DNA of 64,000 nt from Proteus hauseri ATCC 700826 (GTDB lineage: Bacteria; Pseudomonadota; Gammaproteobacteria; Enterobacterales; Enterobacteriaceae). Made by a program: the position numbers and the translations under genes. Where the stretch lies: positions 90,135 to 154,134 of the forward strand of contig NZ_LXEV01000003.1 in the NCBI RefSeq assembly GCF_001654965.1, read 5' to 3'. Under the pieces are notes generated by a model. It had not been told where the DNA came from, ran no database searches, and saw only the letters and a list, made by a program, of their open reading frames with translations. This document shows positions 26,664 to 36,087 of the stretch, in pieces (the first letter of the stretch is position 1; every line of letters starts with the position of its first letter).

Positions 26664-28022
26664 TTAAAACTTCAATGCATTGGCAATATCTTCTTCACTC
26701 TCTTCTTTCTCAATCTCACTTTGTGCTTTATTGGAGATAATAACGAAAGGCAAGTAGAACACCGTTGCGACACCAAGGTTAAACAACGCCAGCAATAATG
26801 CGGCAATGCTTCCGTTGGTATTAAAGAATGCCCCTAGTCCTGTAGGCATTGTCCAAGGTGCAATATTCGTGACAGGTGGGATAATCCCTAAATAATAAGC
26901 CGTGACAGTAATTGCGGCTAAGACTGGCTGAATAAGAATAAAGGGAATAAACATCACTGGGTTCATAATGACTGGCAAACCAAAAATAATCGGCTCATTA
27001 ATTTGGAATAAACCTGCTGGCAATGCGAGTTTGGCAACTTGACGGTGATCGGCACGACGAGAAGCGATAAAGATTGCCAGAATAAGTCCCAACGTTGCAC
27101 CAGTTCCTCCTAAGAAAATAAAGGAATCTAACATTGGTTTAGCCCACAAGTGGAAGCTCTTACCTGCGGCTAATGCTGCGTCAACAGAACCATATTCTGT
27201 ATAAATTGCTACGTTCTCTAACGCCCAAGGCGTCATAATTCCGCTATCAAGTGCTGCGAGTGCGAGCGATCCGTGAATACCAAAGAACCACAACAATGAA
27301 GTGAAAATCACATAGGCCCAACCAACAACGGCACCCATAGAGGCTAATGGAGTTGAAATTGAATCTAAGATGATTTGATGGAAATGCGTTTCGTAGTGTG
27401 CCAGTCCCCAAGAAATAATCCCCATAATTGAGAGAATAATAAAGCCAGGGATTAACGCAGAGAACGAACGTGAAACAGAGGCGGGTACGCTATCCGGTAA
27501 TCGAATCACCCAATTACGACGCACTATAAAGGTAAACATTTCGGCAACCGCAATACCGATAATAATACCAGAGATAATATTTGCACCACCTAACCAGTTG
27601 GCGCCAACAGCATAAGCACCACCCGCATTATAAGGTGTTACTGTCATAAAGGCGGCAATAGAAAGTAAACCAGCGGCAATTGGGTCTACTTTTCGTTCTT
27701 CTGCTAATGCCATGCCGATAAAGAAAGGCGCCATTAATGACATGATACCCAATGTACCATTATAGACATTACCCCCAATCGCTTTAAAACCATTGAGTGT
27801 TTCTATTGTTGATGCATCAAGACGAATACCGAGAGAATAAAAGAAGGAGCCATCACCAAAACTAAGAAAAACGTTATTGATAAGAACAAACATCGCCCCT
27901 GCTAGGGTTAACGGCATTAAACGGATAAAACCATTTTTAATGGCGTTGACATGAGGTTGCTTTCCAATTTTAACCGCAAAAGGAAGGAGTACCTTTTCAA
28001 GTGAACCGATGAACTTACTCAT
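26664..28022 (-). CDS. chbC: PTS chitobiose-specific EIIC permease ChbC
   Basis: 452 residues, the same length as E. coli ChbC, with about ten hydrophobic segments. Conserved features include the N-terminal [20 protein letters not shown], the [12 protein letters not shown] stretch, FINTNGS-like [13 protein letters not shown] and the substrate-site region [16 protein letters not shown] with the Glu and Asn-Glu used for sugar binding in this family. It transports and phosphorylates chitobiose with ChbB and ChbA. The gene begins 91 bases after chbB. Confidence 0.92.
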   Translation of the reverse strand: MSKFIGSLEKVLLPFAVKIGKQPHVNAIKNGFIRLMPLTLAGAMFVLINNVFLSFGDGSFFYSLGIRLDASTIETLNGFKAIGGNVYNGTLGIMSLMAPFFIGMALAEERKVDPIAAGLLSIAAFMTVTPYNAGGAYAVGANWLGGANIISGIIIGIAVAEMFTFIVRRNWVIRLPDSVPASVSRSFSALIPGFIILSIMGIISWGLAHYETHFHQIILDSISTPLASMGAVVGWAYVIFTSLLWFFGIHGSLALAALDSGIMTPWALENVAIYTEYGSVDAALAAGKSFHLWAKPMLDSFIFLGGTGATLGLILAIFIASRRADHRQVAKLALPAGLFQINEPIIFGLPVIMNPVMFIPFILIQPVLAAITVTAYYLGIIPPVTNIAPWTMPTGLGAFFNTNGSIAALLLALFNLGVATVFYLPFVIISNKAQSEIEKEESEEDIANALKF

Positions 28023-28113
28023 AGAAAAATACCCTTAAAATGCCGCTAACAGCACGGCTAGCTGAAAAATTCACTCTTTGACTGAAATAAAAATAAAATT
28101 CAAAAATAAAAAA

Positions 28114-28440
28114 TTAATTTGTTGTTGCTACTGCTTTTTTAATAGAGGCAACGGCCGCTTTTAGCACACCTAAACCATCCACTTTTCCGTATAACAAAGA
28201 GTCGATAACCTCGACAGGTTTATTCGGTAATAATTTTTGAATATCTGAAAGCATCCAACCTATTTGAGGTCCGAGTAAAATAAGGTCAGCTTCCTGTCCT
28301 TTTTGCTCTGCTAATGTTTCAGGAAATGCTTCAATCACGACAGGAACATCATATTTTTCTGCTTGCGCGCGCATTTTTGTAACCAAAAGAGATGTTGACA
28401 TGCCGGCAGAACAAAATAGATAAATATATTTCTTTTGCAT
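28114..28440 (-). CDS. chbB: PTS chitobiose-specific EIIB component ChbB
   Basis: 108 residues starting at the ATG at 28440, which has AGAGGG 6 bases upstream; a longer in-frame start at 28461 has no such site and the E. coli protein also begins [13 protein letters not shown]. The phospho-accepting Cys10 sits in [13 protein letters not shown], and the C-terminal half ([24 protein letters not shown]) is almost identical to remembered E. coli ChbB. First gene of chbBCARFG. Confidence 0.93.
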   Translation of the reverse strand: MQKKYIYLFCSAGMSTSLLVTKMRAQAEKYDVPVVIEAFPETLAEQKGQEADLILLGPQIGWMLSDIQKLLPNKPVEVIDSLLYGKVDGLGVLKAAVASIKKAVATTN

Positions 28441-28892
28441 AAAACCCTCTTGAGTTGGCAACGATTTGCCCTAGAGATAACCATGCTTTCTCATGTGCAT
28501 TCATTACTGTGTCAGTACAGAAACAGAAGTAAGATTAAAATAAGGATTGTTTCTGCTTGAATAAAGTATACGCAATGATACTAGGGAACGATATTTCCTA
28601 GCAGATAAGAATTGTCTCTCCTTGACCTACTCTTTTGACACTCTTCACAAATTGAGCAAATAATCTTTAGTTTTCTTCGGTTTTCCTCTCTTTAAGCATC
28701 AATCAAGCTCATATGATCTCACGCAAAAATTCATCACTTTAATAAAGTTAACTCTTTATTATTATGAGAATGTGAATTAGTATCATTACTCTTTATCGTT
28801 TTGATGTTATTATTGTCTTTTAGTGGATCGAGATTTAGGCCGTTGCTGTAAAGATCCGTCTTATTTCGAGTTGCAACAATATGGGAAAGAGA
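28441..28892. other. divergent regulatory region, chb operon and iron ABC operon
   Basis: About 450 bases, AT-rich, without a credible gene. It should hold the ChbR/NagC/CRP-controlled chb promoter (left) and the iron-regulated promoter (right). The only site I can place is the Fur-like box near 28772. I could not confidently locate CRP or NagC sites. Confidence 0.5.
28772..28790. promoter_or_regulatory. candidate Fur box upstream of the siderophore ABC operon
   Basis: The 19 bases here match the E. coli consensus GATAATGATAATCATTATC at 12 positions, with the right half ATCATTA intact. It lies about 100 bases before the binding-protein gene, suitable for iron repression of that operon. Confidence 0.5.
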
Positions 28893-29858
28893 ATGTTTAA
28901 AAAGTCATTAAACCCACTGTTTTTACTACTTTCTTCACTTGTTATCGCAGGTTGTGATAACGCTCAAGACACATCAACAGCACAATCAGCAGAGAAACAA
29001 ACTCTCACGATTGAACATTTTCAAGGGACAACCGAAATCCCAGCACATCCACAAAAAGTGGTTGTGATGAATATGGAAACCTTAGACATTATTGATGCGC
29101 TAGGTGTGCCTATTGTTGGACTTCCACAGACGAATGTTCACTTGCCTGAGTTCTTATCTAAATACACCAACAGCAACGACTACATCAATGAAGGCGCATT
29201 ATTTGAGCCTAACTACGAAAAACTGAGCAACACAGCACCAGACCTTATTTTAAGTGGTAGCCGTGCTCGTGATGCTTATCCAAAATTAAGTGAAATTGCA
29301 CCTGCAATTTCTATGGATATCGACAGCAAACGCTTTATCGAAAGTCTGTCAGAGCGCACAACAGAACTTGGTCAAATTTTTGGTAAAGAAGAACAAGCCA
29401 AAAAATTACTGACTGATTTCAATAGCAAAATTGATACCGTAAAAGCAAAAACATCAGATGCGGGTACAGCAATGGTGGTTTTAGTCAGCGGCGGAAAAAT
29501 CTCGGCTTATGGCCCAGGCTCTCGCTTTGGCTTTATCTATGATGTACTTGGTTTTAAACCGGCTTACACATTTGATAGCCCAGGTTCTCACGGTAATATT
29601 GTAAACTCAGAATTATTACTGAAATTAAACCCAGACTGGATGTTTGTGATTGACCGCGATGCTGCTATTGGTCGAGAAGATTCACAACCTGCACAGCAAG
29701 TATTAGATAACGCGTTGGTTAGAAAAGTGAATGCTTGGAATAAAGACCAAGTTATCTATCTTGATTCAAGCTCGATTTATATTTCAGGCGGGATCCAAAC
29801 TTACTCTCGCTTAATGGATACTATTAATCAGGCTTTGGATAATAAAAAAATAAAGTAA
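28893..29858 (+). CDS. siderophore ABC transporter substrate-binding lipoprotein (FatB/YclQ/CeuE type)
   Basis: About 321 residues. A lipoprotein signal ends in VIAGC. Residues about 35-320 form the helical-backbone metal-siderophore binding fold: HPQKVVVMNMETLDIIDALGVPIVG, YEKLSNTAPDLILSGSRA, and the late ALVRKVNAWNKDQVIYLD. ATG at 28893 has GGGAAAGAG in front; an ATG at 28881 is also in frame. The family includes catecholate and mixed siderophore binders (petrobactin, enterobactin fragments), so the exact ligand is unknown. Permeases and ATPase follow in the FatBCD/YclNOPQ arrangement. Confidence 0.85.
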   Translation: MFKKSLNPLFLLLSSLVIAGCDNAQDTSTAQSAEKQTLTIEHFQGTTEIPAHPQKVVVMNMETLDIIDALGVPIVGLPQTNVHLPEFLSKYTNSNDYINEGALFEPNYEKLSNTAPDLILSGSRARDAYPKLSEIAPAISMDIDSKRFIESLSERTTELGQIFGKEEQAKKLLTDFNSKIDTVKAKTSDAGTAMVVLVSGGKISAYGPGSRFGFIYDVLGFKPAYTFDSPGSHGNIVNSELLLKLNPDWMFVIDRDAAIGREDSQPAQQVLDNALVRKVNAWNKDQVIYLDSSSIYISGGIQTYSRLMDTINQALDNKKIK

Positions 29859-29862
29859 CTGA

Positions 29863-30825
29863 ATGAAAACGTATCATTTATCATTGGGGATAGGACTTGT
29901 TGCTATCCTCTCAATGATCAGTCTATTTATCGGCGCAGGAGATATTACTCCTGCTTCGCTTTTTACTGATCCTGATATGCGCGATATCTTCTTTATCAGC
30001 CGTGTTCCAAGAACCCTGTCATTATTGCTTGCCGGTGGAGCCATTAGTGTTGCTGGATTAATTATGCAATTACTAACACAAAATCGCTTTGTAGAGCCGT
30101 CGTTAGCAGGAACCACACAATCTGCCAGCCTTGGATTATTAGTCGTTATGCTGTTATTCCCAGCAGCAGGTATCTTCACCAAAATGATGGTAGCAACTGT
30201 ATTTGCCATGCTTGGCACAATACTGTTTATGATGCTATTACAAAGAATAACCCTAAAAACAGCGCTTATTGTTCCTCTTATTGGCATTATGCTCAGCGCA
30301 GTTATTGGTGCGTTAACCGTTTTTTTAGCGGTTTATTTTGATTTATTACAATCATTAGATGCCTGGACTAGTGGCGATTTTTCTAGCGTATTACAGGGTC
30401 GTTATGAACTTCTTTGGCTGGTTGGCGCATTAGCCTTAATGGCCTGTTGGGTCGCTGATAGCTTTACTGTTGCCGGAATGGGTCGCGAGTTTTCCATTAA
30501 CGTCGGATTAAATTACCGTAAAGTGATGATCATTGGCCTTTCAATTATCGCATTAATCAGTGGTGTGGTGGTTTCCGTTGTCGGCGCTTTACCCTTTCTT
30601 GGTTTGATTGTGCCAAACCTGGTCAGTTTGGTAATGGGCGATAACATCCGTAAAACCATCCCTTGGGTCTGTTTAAGCGGTGGCGCAATAGTTTTACTTT
30701 GTGATGTTATTGGCCGTTTAATTCGCTACCCCTTTGAAATTCCAGCCAGTGTGATTTTAGGCGCTGTGGGTGCAGTAATTTTCTTATTCTTACTACTAAA
30801 GCAGCAACGTTATGCAAAAAGTTAA
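29863..30825 (+). CDS. siderophore ABC transporter permease 1 (FecCD family)
   Basis: 320 residues with nine or ten hydrophobic segments. Characteristic FecCD stretches: ISRVPRTLSLLLAGGAISVAGLIMQLLTQNRFVEPSLAG near the N-terminus, GALPFLGLIVPNLV in the coupling loop, and FEIPASVILGAVGAVIFLFLLL at the end. It matches the YclN/FatD side of the heterodimer. It begins 4 bases after the binding protein and overlaps the next permease by 14 bases. Confidence 0.87.
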   Translation: MKTYHLSLGIGLVAILSMISLFIGAGDITPASLFTDPDMRDIFFISRVPRTLSLLLAGGAISVAGLIMQLLTQNRFVEPSLAGTTQSASLGLLVVMLLFPAAGIFTKMMVATVFAMLGTILFMMLLQRITLKTALIVPLIGIMLSAVIGALTVFLAVYFDLLQSLDAWTSGDFSSVLQGRYELLWLVGALALMACWVADSFTVAGMGREFSINVGLNYRKVMIIGLSIIALISGVVVSVVGALPFLGLIVPNLVSLVMGDNIRKTIPWVCLSGGAIVLLCDVIGRLIRYPFEIPASVILGAVGAVIFLFLLLKQQRYAKS

Positions 30826-31819
30826 CTCATCACTTATCAGCAAATGTACTGGCGCTGCCTTACGCGAAAAAAAGTGCCTTTCGCCTCTTACCCGAATTGG
30901 GTTATTGCTAGGTGCATCGTTGCTGGCTATCGCTCTGTTTATGTCGATCAACCTAAGTGGCAATATCGCTTATATTTTGACTCATCGCGCTTATATTGTA
31001 CTGACAATGATTATTGTCGCTTTTTCTGCGGGTGTTTCGACCATACTATTTCAAACTATCGCCAATAACCGGATCCTCACCCCATCATTAATGGGATTAG
31101 AAGCACTGTTTGTGTTGCTACAAACGCTGTTTGTCTTCTTTGAAAGTGATATGCCAGCATCGTGGATGCTCAATATCACCAAATTTTTTATCGAATCCGC
31201 GTTATTGGTGCTGTTTTCTGTGTTGTTATACCGATGGTTATTTAGCTCGGTTCGCTTTAATATCAACTTAGTTTTGATGATAGGTATTATTCTAGGTACG
31301 CTCTTTCGCAGCTCCGCCACCTTATTACAGCGCCTAATGGATCCCAATGAATTCTCTGTTTTGCAAGGCCGCATGTTTGCCACCTTCACCAGAGCAACAC
31401 CTGATCTTATCTTTTGTGCATTAGCCATCATCGTCGTTGTGGGTGTGCTACTTTGGCGTATGCGCTATAGCTTTGATGTCATGGCATTAGGCCAAGCCAA
31501 TGCGATTAACCTTGGAATTAATTACCGTAAACAGACCACTTATATCCTGTTATTGATTTCAGTATTAGTTGCTGTCTCTACTGCATTAGTGGGTCCTTTA
31601 ACCTTCTTAGGATTAATTGTTGCTAACCTTGCTTATCATATCAGTGGTAGCAGTCAACACCGTTTTCTTATGCCCGTCGCATTTTTACTCGGCACTATTG
31701 CCTTAATTGGCGGACAGTTAATACTAGAATACGGTTTGAAAATGACAGGTACACTTTCTGTTGTTATTGAGTTTATTGGCGGGATGTTCTTTATCTATTT
31801 GGTATTAAGAAGACTTTAA
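30812..31819 (+). CDS. siderophore ABC transporter permease 2 (FecCD family)
   Basis: 335 residues, membrane-embedded. It has the second-subunit variant of the family motifs: FSAGVSTILFQTIANNRILTPSLMGLEALF, VLQGRMFATF and GPLTFLGLIVANLAYHISG, ending VIEFIGGMFFIYLVLRRL. It corresponds to YclO/FatC. It overlaps permease 1 by 14 bases and ends 1 base before the ATPase, so all four genes are translationally linked. Confidence 0.86.
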   Translation: MQKVNSSLISKCTGAALREKKCLSPLTRIGLLLGASLLAIALFMSINLSGNIAYILTHRAYIVLTMIIVAFSAGVSTILFQTIANNRILTPSLMGLEALFVLLQTLFVFFESDMPASWMLNITKFFIESALLVLFSVLLYRWLFSSVRFNINLVLMIGIILGTLFRSSATLLQRLMDPNEFSVLQGRMFATFTRATPDLIFCALAIIVVVGVLLWRMRYSFDVMALGQANAINLGINYRKQTTYILLLISVLVAVSTALVGPLTFLGLIVANLAYHISGSSQHRFLMPVAFLLGTIALIGGQLILEYGLKMTGTLSVVIEFIGGMFFIYLVLRRL

Positions 31820-31820
31820 C

Positions 31821-32576
31821 ATGATTGAAATCAGCAAAATATCGAAACATTATCAAGATATTACTGTTTTAGATAACATTACAACAACAATTCAACGTGG
31901 CGGTATTACTTCGATCATTGGTCCTAATGGTGCGGGTAAATCCACACTGCTTTCTGTTATTGGACGCTTATTAATTCCTGAAAGTGGCATGGTCAGTGTT
32001 AATGGTATGGATGTTGCTGCCACAGATAGCGATGTACTAGCCAAAAACCTCTCAATTCTACGCCAAGAAAACCAGTTTGTGAGCCGTTTAACAGTGGAAG
32101 AATTAGTAGGTTTTGGTCGTTATCCTTATAGCAAAGGCCGTCTGACACTTGAAGATAAAAAAGTCATTGATGAGTCATTAGATTTTTTAAATCTAACAGA
32201 ATTTCGTCACCGTTATCTTGATGAATTATCTGGAGGACAACGCCAACGTACCTATGTAGCAATGGTCCTTTGCCAAGATACTGAATACGTTATGCTAGAT
32301 GAACCACTAAATAATCTTGATATGAAACATGCAGTAATAATGATGAAACTTCTGCGAAAAGCCGCTGATGAGTTAGGAAAAACCATTATTATTGTTATTC
32401 ATGATATCAACTTTGCATCCGTTTACTCTGACTATATTTTAGCAATGCGTAATGGGCAACTCTATTATCATGGTTCACCAAAAGAGATCATGAAAGCAGA
32501 GATTATCGAAGATATTTTCGATACTCCTGTTGAAGTCAAAGAGCTTGATAACAAGCTCATCGCCATGTATTACTAA
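31821..32576 (+). CDS. siderophore ABC transporter ATP-binding protein
   Basis: 251 residues, FecE/FepC type. Walker A GPNGAGKST, Q-loop LSILRQENQF, signature LSGGQRQR, Walker B YVMLDEPLNNLD and the switch His in VIHDINFA are all intact. It energises ferric-siderophore import through the two permeases before it. A strong terminator follows 13 bases after the stop. No outer-membrane receptor gene is nearby, so it must use a receptor encoded elsewhere. Confidence 0.9.
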   Translation: MIEISKISKHYQDITVLDNITTTIQRGGITSIIGPNGAGKSTLLSVIGRLLIPESGMVSVNGMDVAATDSDVLAKNLSILRQENQFVSRLTVEELVGFGRYPYSKGRLTLEDKKVIDESLDFLNLTEFRHRYLDELSGGQRQRTYVAMVLCQDTEYVMLDEPLNNLDMKHAVIMMKLLRKAADELGKTIIIVIHDINFASVYSDYILAMRNGQLYYHGSPKEIMKAEIIEDIFDTPVEVKELDNKLIAMYY

Positions 32577-32589
32577 TTCAACAAATACT

Positions 32590-32627
32590 AAAGCATGTTA
32601 TTTTCATCTTAAATAACATGCTTTTTT
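32590..32627. terminator. bidirectional terminator between iron ABC operon and smvR
   Basis: A perfect 14-base stem (32590-32603 with 32611-32624) around a 7-base loop, followed by a T run on the plus strand. It ends against the smvR stop codon, serving two convergent units. Confidence 0.85.
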
Positions 32628-33192
32628 ATGATTTCTTTTCTGATTTTTTTTCTGGTTGAATCAGCGTCGAATTAATATCTTCAAATATTGATTGCCATGT
32701 TGCATCATCAATATCCATCAAACCGAAATAGCGTAATAAAAAAGTGCCTTCTGTCGCTAAAAATGCCAATCTTGCCCGCTTTCCTGCTTCTGTTGTTGTA
32801 TCTAACCCTGCTAATCGTTGTTGATACCACTCTTTGGTACTTTGCAAATATTCAGGGGTTTGCAACAGTGCTGCCATCAAACTAGCGCCTTTGGCAAAAG
32901 AAACTTGGTCATGATTATGGGTTGCATGAATATGTGCAGTAACGCGATTTTCTGGTGAGTTTTCTTTTGCTGCAATTTCATTAAATCGGGCTTCATACCC
33001 ACCTTCCCAATGCTCAAACATTGCATCAATCATCGCTTCTTTACTGCTAAAGCAATATTGAACACCGCCTTTCGAAATGCCCATTTTTTTAGCAACGGTA
33101 TCTATTGTCAATGCCGCAGCACCTTGCTCCATAACGATATCAAAAATGGCTTCAAGCAGTTTATCTCTATCAATTGTTCTTTGGCGTCCCAT
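32626..33192 (-). CDS. smvR: TetR-family repressor SmvR
   Basis: 188 residues. The N-terminal helix-turn-helix is readable as KLLEAIFDIVMEQGAAALTIDTVAKKMGISKGGVQYCFSSKEAMID in segments typical of TetR regulators; the remaining 130 residues form a ligand-binding domain. It is divergent from smvA, 90 bases away. In Proteus mirabilis and Klebsiella, loss of SmvR derepresses SmvA and lowers susceptibility to chlorhexidine and other cationic biocides; that is established for the pair, while identity here rests on pairing and sequence. No truncation or frameshift seen, so repression should be intact in this strain. Confidence 0.83.
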   Translation of the reverse strand: MGRQRTIDRDKLLEAIFDIVMEQGAAALTIDTVAKKMGISKGGVQYCFSSKEAMIDAMFEHWEGGYEARFNEIAAKENSPENRVTAHIHATHNHDQVSFAKGASLMAALLQTPEYLQSTKEWYQQRLAGLDTTTEAGKRARLAFLATEGTFLLRYFGLMDIDDATWQSIFEDINSTLIQPEKKSEKKS

Positions 33193-33215
33193 TTAAAAAA
33201 ACCTCTTTTCAATAC

Positions 33216-33237
33216 AGTCGTATGGATTTATATTACT
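33216..33237. promoter_or_regulatory. candidate SmvR operator
   Basis: AGTCGTAT (33216-33223) and ATATTACT (33230-33237) form an inverted repeat matching at 6 of 8 positions with a 6-base spacer, in the 90-base divergent smvR-smvA region. Size and symmetry suit a TetR-type site. No footprint evidence is available to me. Confidence 0.45.
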
Positions 33238-33282
33238 ACCGTTAGCAACAAAATAATACCCATGATAATAACTGAGATTTTT

Positions 33283-34782
33283 ATGTTAAGAGATTATAAA
33301 CGCTGGATCATACTGCTTTTAGTATCGAGTATGCTGTTTCTGATTGTCGTTGATGTCACAGTGCTCTATACCGCGTTACCTCGTTTAACCCATGATTTAA
33401 ACGCCAGTGCTTCTGAAAAACTTTGGATAATGAATGCTTATCCTCTGATTGTTGCGGGATTATTACCAGCAGCAGGCATGTTAACTGACCGTATCGGCCA
33501 TAAAACACTATTTATTAGTGGGCTACCGCTATTTGCAATTGCCTCACTCTGTGCCGCATTTTCCCCTACCGCCACAGCATTAATAGCTTCTCGTGGTTTC
33601 TTAGCGATTGGTGCAGCCATGAGTATGCCAGCGACTCTTTCGATAGTTCGCCAAGTGTTTAGCAATTCACAAGAGCGTGCTGTGGCTATCGGTATTTGGT
33701 CTGCGGTTGCTTCTGGAGGTGCAGCTTTAGGGCCATTAATTGGCGGTGCTTTATTAAATAACTTTTGGTGGGGTTCGGTATTTTTAATTAATGTGCCGAT
33801 AGTCCTGATTGTTTTACCTTTTGCGATTTGGCTTATTCCTCAATATGCTGGGCATGGTAAACATAAAATTGATTACTTAAGCTCTGTACTTATTCTAATT
33901 GGTTTAGTCAGCGCAATTTATGCTTTAAAAGAGCTAGGAAAACCTTACACACAGTGGAGTGAAGCGGCTATTGCAACCCTTATTGCCGTTGTTTTCCTAA
34001 CTATTTTTACCTTGCGTCAAAGAAAACAGACTCACCCCATGATTGATTTTTGCTTATTTAAAAATCGATTTTTTAGTATTGGTATTGCGATGGCGGTACT
34101 TTCAATGGTGATAATCGTTGGTATCGAATTATTACTAAGCCAGCGTTTACAATTAGTCGCAGGTTTTACTCCATTAAATGCAGCGCTAGTTATTTTACCC
34201 ATCCCCATTGGTTCTGTTTTAGCATCCCCATTAACCGGTTATTTTTTAGCACGATTAGGCGAAGTTCGGTTAATTATCGCCGGATTTACACTCACTTTAG
34301 TGGGAAATATTTGGTTAATCGCAGTGTATCAAACTACATCACCAATGGTATTAATCGGTAGTCTATTTTTAATTGGCTTTGGTTTAGGAATGATTTTTAC
34401 CACGGCATCCACTTCTATTATGTTAAGCGTGGCAGATAGACAAGCTGGTATGGCAGCCTCAATTGAAGATGTGGCTTATGAATTAGGTAGTGTTATTGGT
34501 GTTACGTTTATGGGGAGTTTAATGAGTACGGTATACACCTTAAAGCTGATATTACCAGGCTCACTAAATGTCAGTGATGTCGTTTATGACAGTTTAGATG
34601 AAGCATTAATTGTGTCTGAAAAATTACCAGACACATTATCGACTTTATTAATTACTCAAGCTAACACCGCATTTGAACAAGCTTTTTTAGTTGTTTTAAT
34701 TGCTACCGCGATTATTACAGCATTAAGCCTGATTTTTTTACCTTATTGTTTACGCAATACAATACGCAAAAAAGTGGCTTAA
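33283..34782 (+). CDS. smvA: MFS biocide/methyl viologen efflux pump SmvA
   Basis: 499 residues from the ATG at 33283; a longer in-frame reading back to 33010 would run through smvR on the other strand and is not credible. The protein has fourteen predicted membrane segments (DHA2 drug:proton antiporter type). Family motifs include VDVTVLYTALPRLTHDL in segment 1, AGMLTDRIGHK (motif A) and GIWSAVASGGAALGPLIGGAL (motif C). SmvA exports quaternary ammonium and bisbiguanide cations and methyl viologen. Controlled by divergent smvR. Confidence 0.86.
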   Translation: MLRDYKRWIILLLVSSMLFLIVVDVTVLYTALPRLTHDLNASASEKLWIMNAYPLIVAGLLPAAGMLTDRIGHKTLFISGLPLFAIASLCAAFSPTATALIASRGFLAIGAAMSMPATLSIVRQVFSNSQERAVAIGIWSAVASGGAALGPLIGGALLNNFWWGSVFLINVPIVLIVLPFAIWLIPQYAGHGKHKIDYLSSVLILIGLVSAIYALKELGKPYTQWSEAAIATLIAVVFLTIFTLRQRKQTHPMIDFCLFKNRFFSIGIAMAVLSMVIIVGIELLLSQRLQLVAGFTPLNAALVILPIPIGSVLASPLTGYFLARLGEVRLIIAGFTLTLVGNIWLIAVYQTTSPMVLIGSLFLIGFGLGMIFTTASTSIMLSVADRQAGMAASIEDVAYELGSVIGVTFMGSLMSTVYTLKLILPGSLNVSDVVYDSLDEALIVSEKLPDTLSTLLITQANTAFEQAFLVVLIATAIITALSLIFLPYCLRNTIRKKVA

Positions 34783-34805
34783 AAACAGAGATATTCTACA
34801 AAATA

Positions 34806-34829
34806 AACGCGCCATTTAGGCGCGTTTTT
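34806..34829. terminator. bidirectional terminator between smvA and the AraC-type gene
   Basis: AACGCGCC (34806-34813) pairs with GGCGCGTT (34819-34826) over a 5-base loop, followed by T residues. It sits between two converging genes. Confidence 0.82.
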
Positions 34830-34855
34830 AATAATGAGGCTAATACGTTAAATAA

Positions 34856-35641
34856 CTAAAACCGATCAATATCCAAGGCATCCATACTAAAGTGAGAAGG
34901 CGATAGCCCCATCTGCTTTTTAAACATAGTTGAGAATGAACCCGCGCTGTTATAACCCAAGTCAAAAGCGATTTCGGTAATTCCACGGCCCGATAAAATT
35001 TGAGTTAATGAATTTAATAAGCAAACTTGCTGACGCCATTGTGAAAATGACATTCCTGTTTGTTGACGGAAAAAACGGCTAAAAGAACGCTCACTTTTAT
35101 GTAATTTATCGGCCCATTGTTGAGGTAATGAATCTATTTTGGGATCACGGATAAAATCACGACACAGCGTCGCTAATTTATTATCTTGAGGAATCGGAGC
35201 AAAAAATGGTAAAGGTTTCGCTTTAGCTAATTCACATAAGATTAACTGCATTAAAATACCATCGCGACCTTTTTTATCGTATTTTGCCGGCACATCAACG
35301 GCCTCTAATAACAGTTGACGAAATAACGGTGAAACACTCAATACTTCACACTGCTTACTATTACGAGGAGCTGCTAAAGGCTCGATATATAAACTGCGAG
35401 TACTGACTTCAAGCATACGTGTTTCATGACCTGTTTGCGGTGGGATCCACACGCCACAAGACGGAGGAATAACCCATTCGCCATCGTCAGTACTTACTTC
35501 AATAAGCCCTGTCGCAGGATATAAAAACTGTGCTCGACGATGCTGATGCGTTTCTAATAGTGTATTAGGCAAATAATCTGTACCAAGCGCAATAACATCT
35601 CGGTCAAGTGAATCAACGCTTTTTAAAGGCACATTTCTCAC
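34856..35641 (-). CDS. AraC-family regulator with cupin sensor (NimR/YeaM-like)
   Basis: 261 residues. The N-terminal cupin is visible in LLETHQHRRAQFLYPATGLIEV and VIPPSCGVWIPPQTGHETRM; the C-terminal AraC helix-turn-helix pair spans the last 100 residues (QWADKLHKSERSFSRFFRQQ, then ITEIAFDLGYNSAGSFSTMFKK). It resembles E. coli NimR, which controls a drug exporter gene. Here the neighbours are smvA (convergent) and the DMSO-reductase operon (divergent); neither is an obvious partner, so the target is unknown. Confidence 0.78.
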   Translation of the reverse strand: MRNVPLKSVDSLDRDVIALGTDYLPNTLLETHQHRRAQFLYPATGLIEVSTDDGEWVIPPSCGVWIPPQTGHETRMLEVSTRSLYIEPLAAPRNSKQCEVLSVSPLFRQLLLEAVDVPAKYDKKGRDGILMQLILCELAKAKPLPFFAPIPQDNKLATLCRDFIRDPKIDSLPQQWADKLHKSERSFSRFFRQQTGMSFSQWRQQVCLLNSLTQILSGRGITEIAFDLGYNSAGSFSTMFKKQMGLSPSHFSMDALDIDRF

Positions 35642-36087
35642 AGTTTGGGTCGCTCTCTGCTTATTTTTATCTTATTTAATATAACAGCTATCCCTCTATC
35701 CGCACACCGGCAAATAAAGGGCATATTATTAAATTCGTTATATATTTAAACAAATAACGATATTAACTTATGTTAAATTTAAACCTTACTGATATCTATT
35801 TAATAAACCTCATTAACAATCGAAAAACGCGCTTTTAACACCCCGCGTAAATAGGCTGAAATTCAGATGTCATTGTCTGGTTTTAGAATGTTGGCAAAAG
35901 ATTAATCAACTACTATCCCTCTCGCAGACGTTATTTCGGGCGTTCTGCAATTATCTATGCATTCAATAATAATGCAGCGGATACCAGACATTCCCTATAT
36001 TCATAGCCTAGAAAAACCACACTAATTCTTTATATCAAGTATCGGGTATATCGGGATCCGCCTATTATGTTTAAGGTAGAGTTCATT
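35642..36087. other. divergent intergenic region before the dms operon
   Basis: 446 bases, AT-rich. It holds promoters for the AraC gene and the dms operon. Anaerobic induction through FNR would be expected, but I could not find a TTGAT-N4-ATCAA match, only scattered ATCAA half-sites (around 35905 and 36035). No ORF, repeat or tRNA seen. Confidence 0.45.

Noticed and set aside
33010..33282. 91-codon N-terminal extension of smvA
   Set aside because: It would overlap most of the N-terminus of smvR on the other strand; the SmvA family begins at MLRDYKR and the divergent promoter lies in the extension.
35642..36087. FNR site before the dms operon
   Set aside because: Only ATCAA half-sites were found; no TTGAT-N4-ATCAA match, so no site is annotated.
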